From the NCBI GenBank assembly GCA_964482515.1, contig CAYZXT010000034.1:1-28865 (forward strand): a stretch of 28,865 nt of DNA, written 5' to 3'. The position numbers and the translations under genes were made by a program. Source of the stretch: CAYZXT01 sp964482515 (GTDB lineage: Bacteria; Elusimicrobiota; Elusimicrobia; FEN-1173). Positions 21,486 to 28,865 of the stretch are shown piece after piece (the first letter of the stretch is position 1; every line of letters starts with the position of its first letter). The notes beneath the pieces are model-generated. The model saw only the letters and a list, made by a program, of their open reading frames with translations, searched no databases and was not told the origin of the DNA.

Positions 21486-21792
21486 GGAAGAACCCGACCT
21501 TGTTGTCCGGCAGTGCCTGCTCTCCCGTGCGGATGGTCCCGAAGCGCGCCTCGTATTTGTTCACGTTGTCCTGCAGGGCCGCGAGCAACCGCTTCATGTG
21601 GATGGGGTTCGTCAAAATGCGGGCGCGCACTTTGGCCTTGGGCGGCTGGGGCGAATGGAAGATGAAGTCCAGAACAAACTCCGTTTCTGAATGGCTGACG
21701 ATGGCCAGGTTCGCGTAGATGCCCGAGGCGGTGTTGTCGTCGATCTCGATGGCCAACTCCTGCGGCGGGTTTAAAGGCTCATTTTTGGACAT
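21481..21792 (-). CDS. DUF3467 family protein
   Basis: 103 residues. It matches the DUF3467 pattern: ASGIYANLAIVSHSETEFVL, LDFIFHSPQPPKAKVRARIL, and TNPIHMKRLLAALQDNVNKYE followed by ARFG. The family is small, soluble, widespread in bacteria and of unknown function. The start is ATG 21792 with AAGGAG 7 bases upstream. A much longer frame that continues upstream to 22737 overlaps the AGCS symporter gene and is Arg/Gly-rich shadow sequence, so it was rejected. The cinA frame begins at or within its stop codon, so translation of the two is probably coupled. Confidence 0.88.
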   Translation of the reverse strand: MSKNEPLNPPQELAIEIDDNTASGIYANLAIVSHSETEFVLDFIFHSPQPPKAKVRARILTNPIHMKRLLAALQDNVNKYEARFGTIRTGEQALPDNKVGFFH

Positions 21793-21821
21793 GGTTCGGC
21801 TCCTTGGAAGAGGCTGTGTTT

Positions 21822-23162
21822 TTAAGCGTTGATTCCGGGACTTTCCTTCGCCACGATCTTCGCGAGGCCGATGAGCCCGATGAGGTTCGGCAGGGCCATG
21901 AGGCCGTTGGTGATGTCGGCGATGTTCCAAACCATGGTGAGCTCCGTCATGGCGCCCAGAAAAACGCAGCCGCAGTAGATCCACCGATAAGGCATGATGG
22001 AACGCGGGCCCAACAGATAGGACACGGACTTTTCCCCGTAATAGGCCCAGCCGAGCAGCGTCGAATAGGCGAACAGCGCCAGGCCGACGGTGACCACGAG
22101 CCCGCCCCATTGTCCGGGAAGGCCGGCCGAGAAAGCGGCGGACGTCAGCGGCGCGCCGCGCAGCACTTGGCCCGCGGCGTCGGTCAACGTCCAGGCCCCG
22201 GTGACGAGGATCACCAGCCCCGTGACGGAACAGACCACCAGGGTGTCCAAAAAAGTCTGCGTCATGGAAACGAGCGCCTGGACCGAGGGATGGGAGCTCC
22301 TCGCCGCGGCCGCGGCGAAAGCGCCTGTCCCCAGACCCGATTCGTTCGAGAACACGCCGCGCGCCACGCCGTAGCGGATGCCCGCCATCACGGTGGCCCC
22401 GGCAAAACCTCCGGCGGCCGCGCTCCCCGTGAAGGCCTCGCGGAAAACCAAAGCGAGCGCGCCGGGAACCCGGTCGGCGAAAACGATCAACACGACCGCC
22501 CCGCCGATCATATAAAAAACCACCATAACGGGAACCAACAGGGTAGAAGCCCAGGCGATGGATTTTATTCCGCCGATGATCACCACGGCCGTCCCCGCCG
22601 CCAAGACCAATCCTGTGATCCACAACGGAACGTCGAAGGACGAACGGAGCGCGTCGGCCACGGAGTTGGCTTGGACCATGTTGCCGATGCCGAAGGCCGC
22701 TATCGCGGCGAAGGCGGCGAACAGGGCCCCCAGCCACGGAAGCTTAAGCCCGTGGGCGATGTAAAACATGGGGCCGCCGCTCATGGTGCCGTCGGGCTCT
22801 TTGCGGCGGTACATCACGCCGAGCAGGGCCTCGGCGTATTTGGTGGCCATTCCCACCAGCCCCGTCACCCACATCCAAAAAAGCGCTCCCGGCCCGCCGA
22901 GGGCGATGGCCGTGGCCACGCCTGCAATGTTCCCCGTGCCGACGGTCGCGGCCATGGCGGTCATGAGCGCCTGGAAGTGGCTGACGTCCCCTTCGCTGCC
23001 GGACTCATGACGCTTGATGAACGCCAGGTGGAGCGCGCGGGGAAGGAGGCGGAATTGGATCCCTTTCAAAAGGAACGTGAGATAGATCCCCGTTCCGACC
23101 AAAAGGATCAGCATGGGAGGACCCCATACCCAGGAGCCGATAAGCTCAACCGTGCGAATCAT
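21822..23162 (-). CDS. Na+/alanine (glycine) symporter, AGCS family
   Basis: About 446 residues with 10-11 membrane helices. Family signatures are clear: MTAMAATVGTGNIAGVATAI, ALGGPGALFWMWVTGLVGMA and TKYAEALLGVMYR near the N terminus, and NESGLGTGAFAAAAARSSHP in the middle. It imports alanine or glycine with Na+ across the inner membrane. ATG 23162 was chosen because GAGAGG lies 6 bases upstream; GTG 23168 would add two residues but leaves no room for the site. It follows the NSS gene with a gap of only about 10 bases, so two Na+-driven amino-acid importers are expressed together. The exact substrate is inferred from the family. Confidence 0.93.
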   Translation of the reverse strand: MIRTVELIGSWVWGPPMLILLVGTGIYLTFLLKGIQFRLLPRALHLAFIKRHESGSEGDVSHFQALMTAMAATVGTGNIAGVATAIALGGPGALFWMWVTGLVGMATKYAEALLGVMYRRKEPDGTMSGGPMFYIAHGLKLPWLGALFAAFAAIAAFGIGNMVQANSVADALRSSFDVPLWITGLVLAAGTAVVIIGGIKSIAWASTLLVPVMVVFYMIGGAVVLIVFADRVPGALALVFREAFTGSAAAGGFAGATVMAGIRYGVARGVFSNESGLGTGAFAAAAARSSHPSVQALVSMTQTFLDTLVVCSVTGLVILVTGAWTLTDAAGQVLRGAPLTSAAFSAGLPGQWGGLVVTVGLALFAYSTLLGWAYYGEKSVSYLLGPRSIMPYRWIYCGCVFLGAMTELTMVWNIADITNGLMALPNLIGLIGLAKIVAKESPGINA

Positions 23163-23172
23163 ATTCACCCTC

Positions 23173-24546
23173 TCAGAATGAAATCAGCCCGAGCGAAAAC
23201 AGGAAAACGAGGACCACGGCCACGGGCGACACATATCGAACCAGGAACTTCCAAGCCGCGCCGAGGACGGCTTTGCACCGCATGCCTTCCGCGCCCGCGT
23301 TGGCCTCTTCCAGGGCCGGCTTCACTCCCCATACCCATCCCGCGAAGATGCAAATCAACAGGCCGCCCAGCGGCAGGAGGATGTTCGATGTCAAAAAATC
23401 GAGGCTGTCGAAGACCGTGCGGTTGAAGAATTTAACGTCCTGCATGGGTCCGAAGGAAAGCGCGCAGGGGATGCCGAGCAGGAAAATGGCGATCCCGGCG
23501 ATGATGGAAACCTTGTGCCGGGGATAGCCTTTCTCATCCACGAAATAGGCCGTCACAACTTCCAGAAGGGAGAAACCCGACGTCAGCGCCGCGATGGCCA
23601 ATAAAACGAAGAAGAGCGTCCCCCACAGATAGGCCCCTCCCGGCATTCGGGCGAAGACCGCGGGAAGCACCTTGAAAATCAAACCGGGGCCGACGGCCGG
23701 GTCAAAACCGATGGCGAAGACTGCGGGGAAAATGGCCAAACCGGCCAGGAGAGCCACCATCGTGTCCAATCCCGCCACCCACGCGGTCGCTTTCCAGAGG
23801 TTTTCCTTTTTCTCCACATAGGAACCGTAGGTGATCATGGCCCCCATGCCCAGCGACAATGAGAAAAACGCGTGGCCGAGGGCCACCAAAAACGCCTGGG
23901 TCGTGATTTTGGAAAAATCAGGTTTCAGAAGGAACGCCACTCCGGCACGGGCCCCGGGCAGCGTGACTGCCCGGACGATGAGGATCAATAGGAGCACGAA
24001 AAGTGCGGGCATGAGGATGTCGCACCAGCGTTCGATGCCTTTGCGGACGCCGCTGTGCACAGTGCCGACGCAGAGCGCGATGAAGAAGCCGTGAAACACG
24101 ATGGGCCAATAGGGATGGCCCGTGAACTTCAGGAAATTCCCCCACGCGAGGTCCGGGCTCGAAAGTTGGGAAAACCGGCCGGTCGCGCCTTCCAAAATAT
24201 ACGCGAGCGTCCATCCGCCCACCACACTGTAGTAGGACAGGATCAAGAACCCCGACGCCACGCCCATGAAACCGACCAAACGCCAAAAAACATTCCGCCG
24301 CGAAAGGTCCGAATAGGCGCCCACGGGGTCTTTCTCCGTGCTCCGGCCCACCACGAATTCGCAGAGCATCACGGGCAGTCCGACAAGGACGATGCAAATC
24401 AGATACAGGAGCACAAAAGCGGCGCCGCCGTTTTCCCCCGCGATGTAAGGGAACCGCCAGATATTGCCCAGCCCGATGGCTGACCCCGCCGCCGCCAAGA
24501 CGAAACCCATATGAGACTTCCAATGCTCGCGTTTTTCCTGGTTCAT
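23173..24546 (-). CDS. Na+-dependent neurotransmitter/amino-acid symporter, NSS (SNF) family
   Basis: 457 residues and about 11-12 membrane helices. The N-terminal block HWKSHMGFVLAAAGSAIGLG followed by NIWRFPYIAGENGG is the hallmark helix 1 that forms the Na+ and substrate sites of LeuT/MhsT-type transporters. Other family segments are LPVMLCEFVVGRSTEKDP, the FFSLSLGMGAMITYGSY helix and ALTSGFSLLEVVTAYFVDE. It takes up neutral or aromatic amino acids with Na+. The start ATG is preceded by AAAGGAT. It sits between the M23-like gene (28 bases upstream) and the AGCS symporter gene. Confidence 0.94.
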   Translation of the reverse strand: MNQEKREHWKSHMGFVLAAAGSAIGLGNIWRFPYIAGENGGAAFVLLYLICIVLVGLPVMLCEFVVGRSTEKDPVGAYSDLSRRNVFWRLVGFMGVASGFLILSYYSVVGGWTLAYILEGATGRFSQLSSPDLAWGNFLKFTGHPYWPIVFHGFFIALCVGTVHSGVRKGIERWCDILMPALFVLLLILIVRAVTLPGARAGVAFLLKPDFSKITTQAFLVALGHAFFSLSLGMGAMITYGSYVEKKENLWKATAWVAGLDTMVALLAGLAIFPAVFAIGFDPAVGPGLIFKVLPAVFARMPGGAYLWGTLFFVLLAIAALTSGFSLLEVVTAYFVDEKGYPRHKVSIIAGIAIFLLGIPCALSFGPMQDVKFFNRTVFDSLDFLTSNILLPLGGLLICIFAGWVWGVKPALEEANAGAEGMRCKAVLGAAWKFLVRYVSPVAVVLVFLFSLGLISF

Positions 24547-24574
24547 GGGTCAATCCTTTCCATGGAAGAACCTC

Positions 24575-25091
24575 TCAAGGGCCGAACAGATAAGGCTTGG
24601 GGTCCACGGGCCTTTTGTCCGGCGTCAGAATTTCAAAATGGAGATGGTGCCCGCTGGCCCGCCCCGACCGCCCCACGCGCCCTATTTTCTGCAGCGCGTC
24701 GACTTCCTGGCCCACGCGGACCCCGATGGCGCGCAAGTGGCTATAGCGCGTATAAAATCCGTCCATGTGCCGCAAAAGGATCATCCGGCCGTAGCCGCCC
24801 GCCTTCCGCGCCTCGACCACCCGGCCCGCGCGCGATGCCAGGACCGGTTCGCCGCCGCGCAGACTGAGCTGTAAGTCGATCCCCGTGTGGAACTCGAACC
24901 GCCGGCGTCCATAGGCCGACATGACGCGGGCGCCCGGCAAGGGTATCAAAAACTTCCCGGAAGGGGATAGGGGAACGGCGCCGCGCGGAAAGGGTGGATG
25001 GCGCGGCTGCGGACCGACGCAGCCGGCGGCCAGCAGGGCCGCCGCCAACAAAAGACTACGCGGAAAACCGATTAGACCCCTCCGGTCGCAT
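24575..25091 (-). CDS. M23-family peptidase-like lipoprotein (start uncertain, possible frameshift)
   Basis: A protein of about 170 residues with a lipoprotein signal (SLLLAAALLAAGC, lipobox LAAGC) and an M23/LytM domain. Residues of the zinc-site pattern are visible: HTGIDLQL, SRAGRVVEARKAGGYGRMI, YSHL, and HHLHFEI near the C terminus. The family cleaves peptidoglycan peptides or, when degenerate, activates amidases, acting in the periplasm from a lipid anchor. The best start signal, AAGGAG (25102-25097) with ATG 25091, is one frame off the domain and stops after 11 codons. The domain frame has no ATG, GTG or TTG there except TTG codons inside the signal helix. A one-base indel in the read or the genome, or a rare start, would explain this. 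Confidence 0.78.
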
Positions 25092-25101
25092 TCAATCTCC
25101 T

Positions 25102-25470
25102 TCAGGACGGCTGTCGTTTTGTCGCGCGAAGTTGATAGAACCCGGCCATGGCCAGACAGATATAGAGTCCCATGGCCCGGAAGAACACGATCCACATGGG
25201 GTCGGGTTTGGCCCGCACGATCAGGATGCAGGCGCCCAGGAGCGCCATGAAACAGAGGAACCCTATCGTGAAAATTCCCCAGGCCAAAACCTTTGAGCGT
25301 AAGAGATGGTTGACGGCGCCGAGAACCAGTAGCGCGGAAGGAAGGAAAACGGGGTAACGGCCCCAGTCGACGCCGCCCCAGCCGGCGCTGACGATGGACG
25401 AACCCACGAACCAGGCATAAAACGCGAGAGCCGCGCCGTAGAAGGTCAGTTCGCCCATGAAACGTTTCAT
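25102..25470 (-). CDS. Small four-helix membrane protein
   Basis: 122 residues with four hydrophobic segments (about 10-28, 40-57, 65-88 and 97-114) and short charged ends, so it is almost certainly an inner-membrane protein. I recognise no family motif. It starts 7 bases after thrC, and its stop immediately precedes the ribosome binding site of the M23-like gene, so it is embedded in the operon. The function is unknown. Confidence 0.75.
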   Translation of the reverse strand: MKRFMGELTFYGAALAFYAWFVGSSIVSAGWGGVDWGRYPVFLPSALLVLGAVNHLLRSKVLAWGIFTIGFLCFMALLGACILIVRAKPDPMWIVFFRAMGLYICLAMAGFYQLRATKRQPS

Positions 25471-25477
25471 CGGCCGG

Positions 25478-26542
25478 TCAGAGCTTCAATTCCTTCATCA
25501 GGGCCTCGACCGTCGGCTCGACCAGCTTGGGCCGCGGCATGGAAGACACCGCGCGGTCCGGGTCCTTGAGGCCGTGACCCGTGAGGATGCAGACGACCGT
25601 GGCGTCGGACCCGGCGAACTCCGGGTGCTTCGCCGCGTACTTCTTCAGCCCCGCCACCGACGCCGCGCTGGCCGGTTCGCAATAGACGCCCTCCAACGCC
25701 GACAACGCGCGGTAAGCGTCCAAAATCTCGTCGTCCGTCACCATGTCGATCAATCCGCGGGATTCGTCCCGCGCCGACTCGGCCTGCTTCCAGGAGGCCG
25801 GGTTGCCGATGCGGATGGCCGTGGCAATGGTCTTCGGCGATTTCACGGGCTCGCCGCGCACGATGGGCGCCGCGCCTTCGGCCTGATAGCCCATCATCTT
25901 GGGAAGTTTCTTGGCTTTGCCCAGTTCCTTGTATTCTTTGTAGCCCTTCCAATAGGCGGTGATGTTGCCGGCGTTGCCCACGGGCATGAACTGAAAATCC
26001 GGGGAGTCGCCCAAATCCTCGACGATCTCGAAGGCGCCGGTCTTTTGGCCTTCGATGCGGTATGGGTTGATGGAGTTGACCATGGTGATGGGCCAGGACC
26101 CGCTGACCTTCCGAACCATGGTGAGCGCGTCGTCGAAATTGCCCGCGATGGAATAAATCTCCGCTCCGTGCATCAGCGCCTGCGACAGTTTGCCGAGGGC
26201 GATGTTGCCTTCCGGGATCAGGACCACGCAGCGGACGCCGGCGCGGGCCGCGTAGGCCGCGGCGGAAGCCGACGTGTTCCCCGTCGACGCCGTGATCACG
26301 GCCCTGGAGCCTTCTTCCACGGCCTTGGACAACGCCATGGTCATGCCTCGGTCCTTGAAGGAACCGGTGGGGTTCATGCCTTCGTATTTGAGATGGACTT
26401 TGAGGCGGGGAGCGCCCAGCCATTCGGCGAGGCGGCAGGCGGGAATCAAGGGGGTGCTGCCTTCCAACAAGGAGATCACCGGCGTTTTGTCCGTCACCGG
26501 CAAATAGCGGCGGTAGCGCTCAATGACTCCCTGCCTCGGCAT
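25478..26542 (-). CDS. thrC: Threonine synthase
   Basis: 354 residues, a fold-type II PLP enzyme that converts O-phosphohomoserine to threonine. It shows the Schiff-base lysine in NPTGSFKDRGM (about 56-66), the STGNTSASAAAYAARAG PLP-binding segment, PVGNAGNITAYWKGY, and the C-terminal ILTGHGLKDPD. The length fits the short, bacillus-like form of the enzyme. Its ATG overlaps the hom stop codon by one base (TAATG), showing translational coupling, and it is the next step after homoserine formation, with homoserine kinase not seen here. Confidence 0.95.
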   Translation of the reverse strand: MPRQGVIERYRRYLPVTDKTPVISLLEGSTPLIPACRLAEWLGAPRLKVHLKYEGMNPTGSFKDRGMTMALSKAVEEGSRAVITASTGNTSASAAAYAARAGVRCVVLIPEGNIALGKLSQALMHGAEIYSIAGNFDDALTMVRKVSGSWPITMVNSINPYRIEGQKTGAFEIVEDLGDSPDFQFMPVGNAGNITAYWKGYKEYKELGKAKKLPKMMGYQAEGAAPIVRGEPVKSPKTIATAIRIGNPASWKQAESARDESRGLIDMVTDDEILDAYRALSALEGVYCEPASAASVAGLKKYAAKHPEFAGSDATVVCILTGHGLKDPDRAVSSMPRPKLVEPTVEALMKELKL

Positions 26543-27861
26543 TATTTCGCCTCTTCGATCCGGAGGTGGACGGTCTTGCGGCGCACGACGGGCAATTTGT
26601 CGATGGCGGCCAGCGCGGCCTCCACGTCGCCTTCCCGACCTTTATGCGTCACGATCACGATGGGGATGCCTCGGTTGGAGTTCGACATGCCGCTTTCCTG
26701 ATAAACAGAACCGATGGAGACGCCGTGCCGGCCCAGGACTCCGGTGATCTGCGATAGCACGCCGGGCTTGTCCACGGTATTGAAGCGCAAGTAATGCCGA
26801 CACGCCATATCCTGCAGCGGAACGTTGGCCAGCCTTTCCTTCTCGTGGTAGGCCACGTAGGGGATTTCCCCCGCCGTGCCGTTCAGCACCTGGCGCGCCA
26901 GATAGATCACGTCGGACACCACGGAGCTCGCGGCGGCCATCTGGCCCGCGCCCTTTCCGTAGAACATCACATCCCCCGCCGCGTCGCCGTGCACGATGAC
27001 GGCGTTGTATTCCTGGTGGACGTTGGCGAAGGGATGCGTCCGGGGGATGAGCACCGGATGCACGCGGACGGAAATCTTGTCCTTGTCCATCGTCGCTATC
27101 CCCAAAAGTTTCACCACGAGGCCCATCCGCTGCTGCGCGAACTTCACGTCCCAGACGTCGAGGTGGGAAATCCCTTCGCGGCTCACGTCCTCAAGGCGCA
27201 CCCAGGTGCCGCTGCCGAGGGACGCCAGGATGGCGATCTTGTGGGCCGCGTCCACGCCCTCGATGTCGAAGGTCGGGTCCGCTTCGGCGAACCCGGCCTG
27301 CTGGGCGCCCTTGAGCGCATCGGCGAAGGATATCCCGTCCGCGGTCATGCGCGTGAGGATGTAGTTCGTCGTGCCGTTGAGGATGCCATAAATTTTTCCG
27401 ATGCGGTTCGCGGCCAGCCCTTCGTTGACCCCCTGGATCAAGGGGATACCGCCGCCCACGGCCGCTTCGAAGTAGATCAACGCCTGGGAGGCTTGGGCCG
27501 TCGACAGAACTTCGCCCCAATATTTCGCGATGAGCGCCTTGTTCGCCGTCGCCACGTGCTTCCGCGCTTTGAGCGCCGCCAGCACGATGGTGCGCGCGGG
27601 CTCATAACCGCCGATCAGTTCGATCACGATATCCACGGACGGATCGTTCACGATCGTCCGCCAGTCGTTCGTAAAGCGGGGACGATGAACGCCCCCCGGC
27701 ATCTTTCGCTTTTCGCGGTCGCAGACCCAGGTCAAACGGATCGGCCCGCCGGCTTTTTCTTCCAGGATGGGAAGGTTTCTTTGCAGAAGTTTGACGACGC
27801 CCTGTCCGACGGTCCCGCAGCCGATCAGACCGATGTTCACGACGTTCTTGTTGTTAGGCAC
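26542..27861 (-). CDS. hom: Homoserine dehydrogenase with C-terminal ACT domain
   Basis: 439 residues. It reduces aspartate semialdehyde to homoserine, the branch-point to threonine and methionine. It shows an N-terminal Rossmann motif GLIGCGTVGQGV, the TANKALIA segment (about 100), the catalytic-domain blocks AAVGGGIPLIQ and GILNGTTNYILTRM (about 140-175), EADPTFDIEGVDAAHKI, and a C-terminal ACT domain (VDKPGVLSQITGVLGRHGVS) that normally gives feedback inhibition by threonine. The start is GTG 27861, which overlaps the end of the aminotransferase gene by 8 bases. It is followed directly by thrC. Confidence 0.96.
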   Translation of the reverse strand: MPNNKNVVNIGLIGCGTVGQGVVKLLQRNLPILEEKAGGPIRLTWVCDREKRKMPGGVHRPRFTNDWRTIVNDPSVDIVIELIGGYEPARTIVLAALKARKHVATANKALIAKYWGEVLSTAQASQALIYFEAAVGGGIPLIQGVNEGLAANRIGKIYGILNGTTNYILTRMTADGISFADALKGAQQAGFAEADPTFDIEGVDAAHKIAILASLGSGTWVRLEDVSREGISHLDVWDVKFAQQRMGLVVKLLGIATMDKDKISVRVHPVLIPRTHPFANVHQEYNAVIVHGDAAGDVMFYGKGAGQMAAASSVVSDVIYLARQVLNGTAGEIPYVAYHEKERLANVPLQDMACRHYLRFNTVDKPGVLSQITGVLGRHGVSIGSVYQESGMSNSNRGIPIVIVTHKGREGDVEAALAAIDKLPVVRRKTVHLRIEEAK

Positions 27862-28865
27862 GGGGAGTCTCCATCTCTTCCAGCGTTCCCAGCTTCTCGG
27901 CGGACGTGTTGCGCAGGAACTTTTTCAGCCGGAGCAGAACGTCGTGGAAACGGTTGTCGTGGGTGACCAAGGCGAAGCGCACGTAGCCTTCGCCTTCGTC
28001 GCCGAAGCCGATCCCCGGGGAGACCGCCACGCCCGTTTCCCGGATCAACTTCTCCGCGAACTTGAGCGAACCGAGGGCTTTGTAGGGTTCGGGGATCGCG
28101 GCCCAGACGTACATGGTCGCCTTGGGCATCTCGACGTTCCAGCCGATCTTGCGCAGTCCGCCCACGAAATAATCGCGGCGGCGCTGGTAAATCTTCACCA
28201 TTTCCTTCACGCAGTCCTGCGGACCTTCCAGGGCCGCGACGGCGGCGAGTTGAAGGAACGTCGGTACGCCGTAGTCCACGAAAGCCTTGAACTTTTCCAG
28301 TGGACCGAGCAGCGACTGCTTGCCGCAGGCCCAGCCGATGCGCCAGCCCGCCATGTTGTAGGTCTTCGAGAAGGAATTGAACTCCAGCGCGACGTCCGCG
28401 GCGCCGGGGATCTGCAGGATGCTGGGCGCCTCATATCCGTCGAAGGTGATTTCGCAGTAGGGGTTGTCGTAGGCGACGAGGATATCGTGCTTCTTGGCGA
28501 AGCGCACGGTCTCTCTTAAAAACGCCGTGTCTTCGATGACGGCCGACGTGGGGTTGTTGGGGTAATTCAGGAAGAGGATCTTGGCGCGCTCCAGCGACTT
28601 CTTGGGGATTTTCCCGTAGTCCGGCAGATAGCCGTTCGCCGCGGTCAGCGGCAAGTTCTGGACGCGTCCACCCGCCAGGATGACGCCGTTGAAATGGACC
28701 GGGTAGGCCGGGGACGGGACCAGGCAGACGTCGCCGGGATCCAGATAGGTCGAACACAGATGCGCGATGCCTTCCTTGGACCCGATCAGGGAAATCACTT
28801 CTTTATCGGGATTCAATTCCACGTCGAAGCGTTTCTTCATGAAGTTCGCCACGGCTCTGCGGAAT
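27854..28865 (-). CDS. Class I/II PLP aminotransferase (AlaC/DapL/AspC-like), N terminus beyond window
   Basis: About 336 residues are visible; the frame is open at the right edge and the first visible residues, FRRAVANFMKKRF, are internal to the fold, so about 60-70 residues are missing. It shows the aspartate-aminotransferase fold blocks NYPNNPTSAV, AYDNPYCEI, the PLP lysine in SFSKTYNMAGWRIGW, and the substrate-carboxylate arginine in GYVRFALV. The C-terminal segment LVTHDNRFHDVLLRLKKFL resembles glutamate-pyruvate (AlaC) and LL-diaminopimelate (DapL) aminotransferases. Its position before hom and thrC supports a role in aspartate-family or alanine metabolism. The exact substrate is not decided. 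Confidence 0.9.
   Translation of the reverse strand, partial: FRRAVANFMKKRFDVELNPDKEVISLIGSKEGIAHLCSTYLDPGDVCLVPSPAYPVHFNGVILAGGRVQNLPLTAANGYLPDYGKIPKKSLERAKILFLNYPNNPTSAVIEDTAFLRETVRFAKKHDILVAYDNPYCEITFDGYEAPSILQIPGAADVALEFNSFSKTYNMAGWRIGWACGKQSLLGPLEKFKAFVDYGVPTFLQLAAVAALEGPQDCVKEMVKIYQRRRDYFVGGLRKIGWNVEMPKATMYVWAAIPEPYKALGSLKFAEKLIRETGVAVSPGIGFGDEGEGYVRFALVTHDNRFHDVLLRLKKFLRNTSAEKLGTLEEMETPRA

Noticed and set aside
21793..22737. Upstream extension of the DUF3467 frame to a 418-residue protein
   Set aside because: The extension overlaps the AGCS symporter in another frame, is Arg/Gly-rich, and a good ribosome binding site supports ATG 21792.
21804..23426. 540-codon plus-strand frame
   Set aside because: It is antisense to the AGCS symporter gene, which has clear family signatures; the composition is typical of a shadow frame.
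26794..27966. 390-codon plus-strand frame
   Set aside because: It is antisense to hom and the aminotransferase gene, both of which are secure.

Overview
The window is GC-rich, densely coded DNA from a Gram-negative bacterium. An outer-membrane beta-barrel protein and an ExbB/ExbD/TonB-type energising trio show that it has an outer membrane. I cannot place it firmly. A giant protein that combines FHA, J, Hanks-kinase, membrane and HEAT modules behind a signal peptide recalls Omnitrophota or Elusimicrobiota, but that is inference. No tRNA, rRNA, CRISPR array, transposase or phage gene was seen.

Left third (1-10075, minus strand): one uninterrupted reading frame starts at 10075 and leaves the window still open, so at least 3,358 residues are visible. 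From the N terminus it carries a signal-peptide-like segment, a TraB/ChaN/EreA-like domain, two membrane helices, two FHA domains and a DnaJ J-domain. Three successive units of CPBP-like membrane module plus Hanks-type kinase follow, and then HEAT-like repeats that run off the edge. The second kinase looks catalytically degenerate. This protein is the most unusual object in the window.

Middle (10204-19366, plus strand): ychF with a good sigma-70 promoter and a small membrane protein right behind it; an ExbB-ExbD-TonB-like operon; a KimA-type potassium/APC transporter; an ammonium transporter with its PII protein; and an outer-membrane beta-barrel porin. The leaders here are rich in structure. 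Similar promoter-plus-terminator cassettes precede the KimA-like and porin genes, a hairpin-rich leader precedes amt, and a long branched inverted-repeat structure lies downstream of the PII gene. The PII protein lacks the tyrosine that is normally uridylylated.

Right third (19471-28865, minus strand): a tightly packed co-directional block of ten genes. In transcription order these are a class I/II aminotransferase (cut by the right edge), homoserine dehydrogenase, threonine synthase, a small membrane protein, an M23 peptidase-like lipoprotein, an NSS-family and an AGCS-family Na+ symporter, a DUF3467 protein, CinA and RsmA/KsgA. Stop/start overlaps and short gaps suggest one long operon or overlapping operons that link aspartate-family amino-acid synthesis, Na+-coupled amino-acid uptake and housekeeping functions. 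The block converges on the porin gene, and strong terminator hairpins lie between them.
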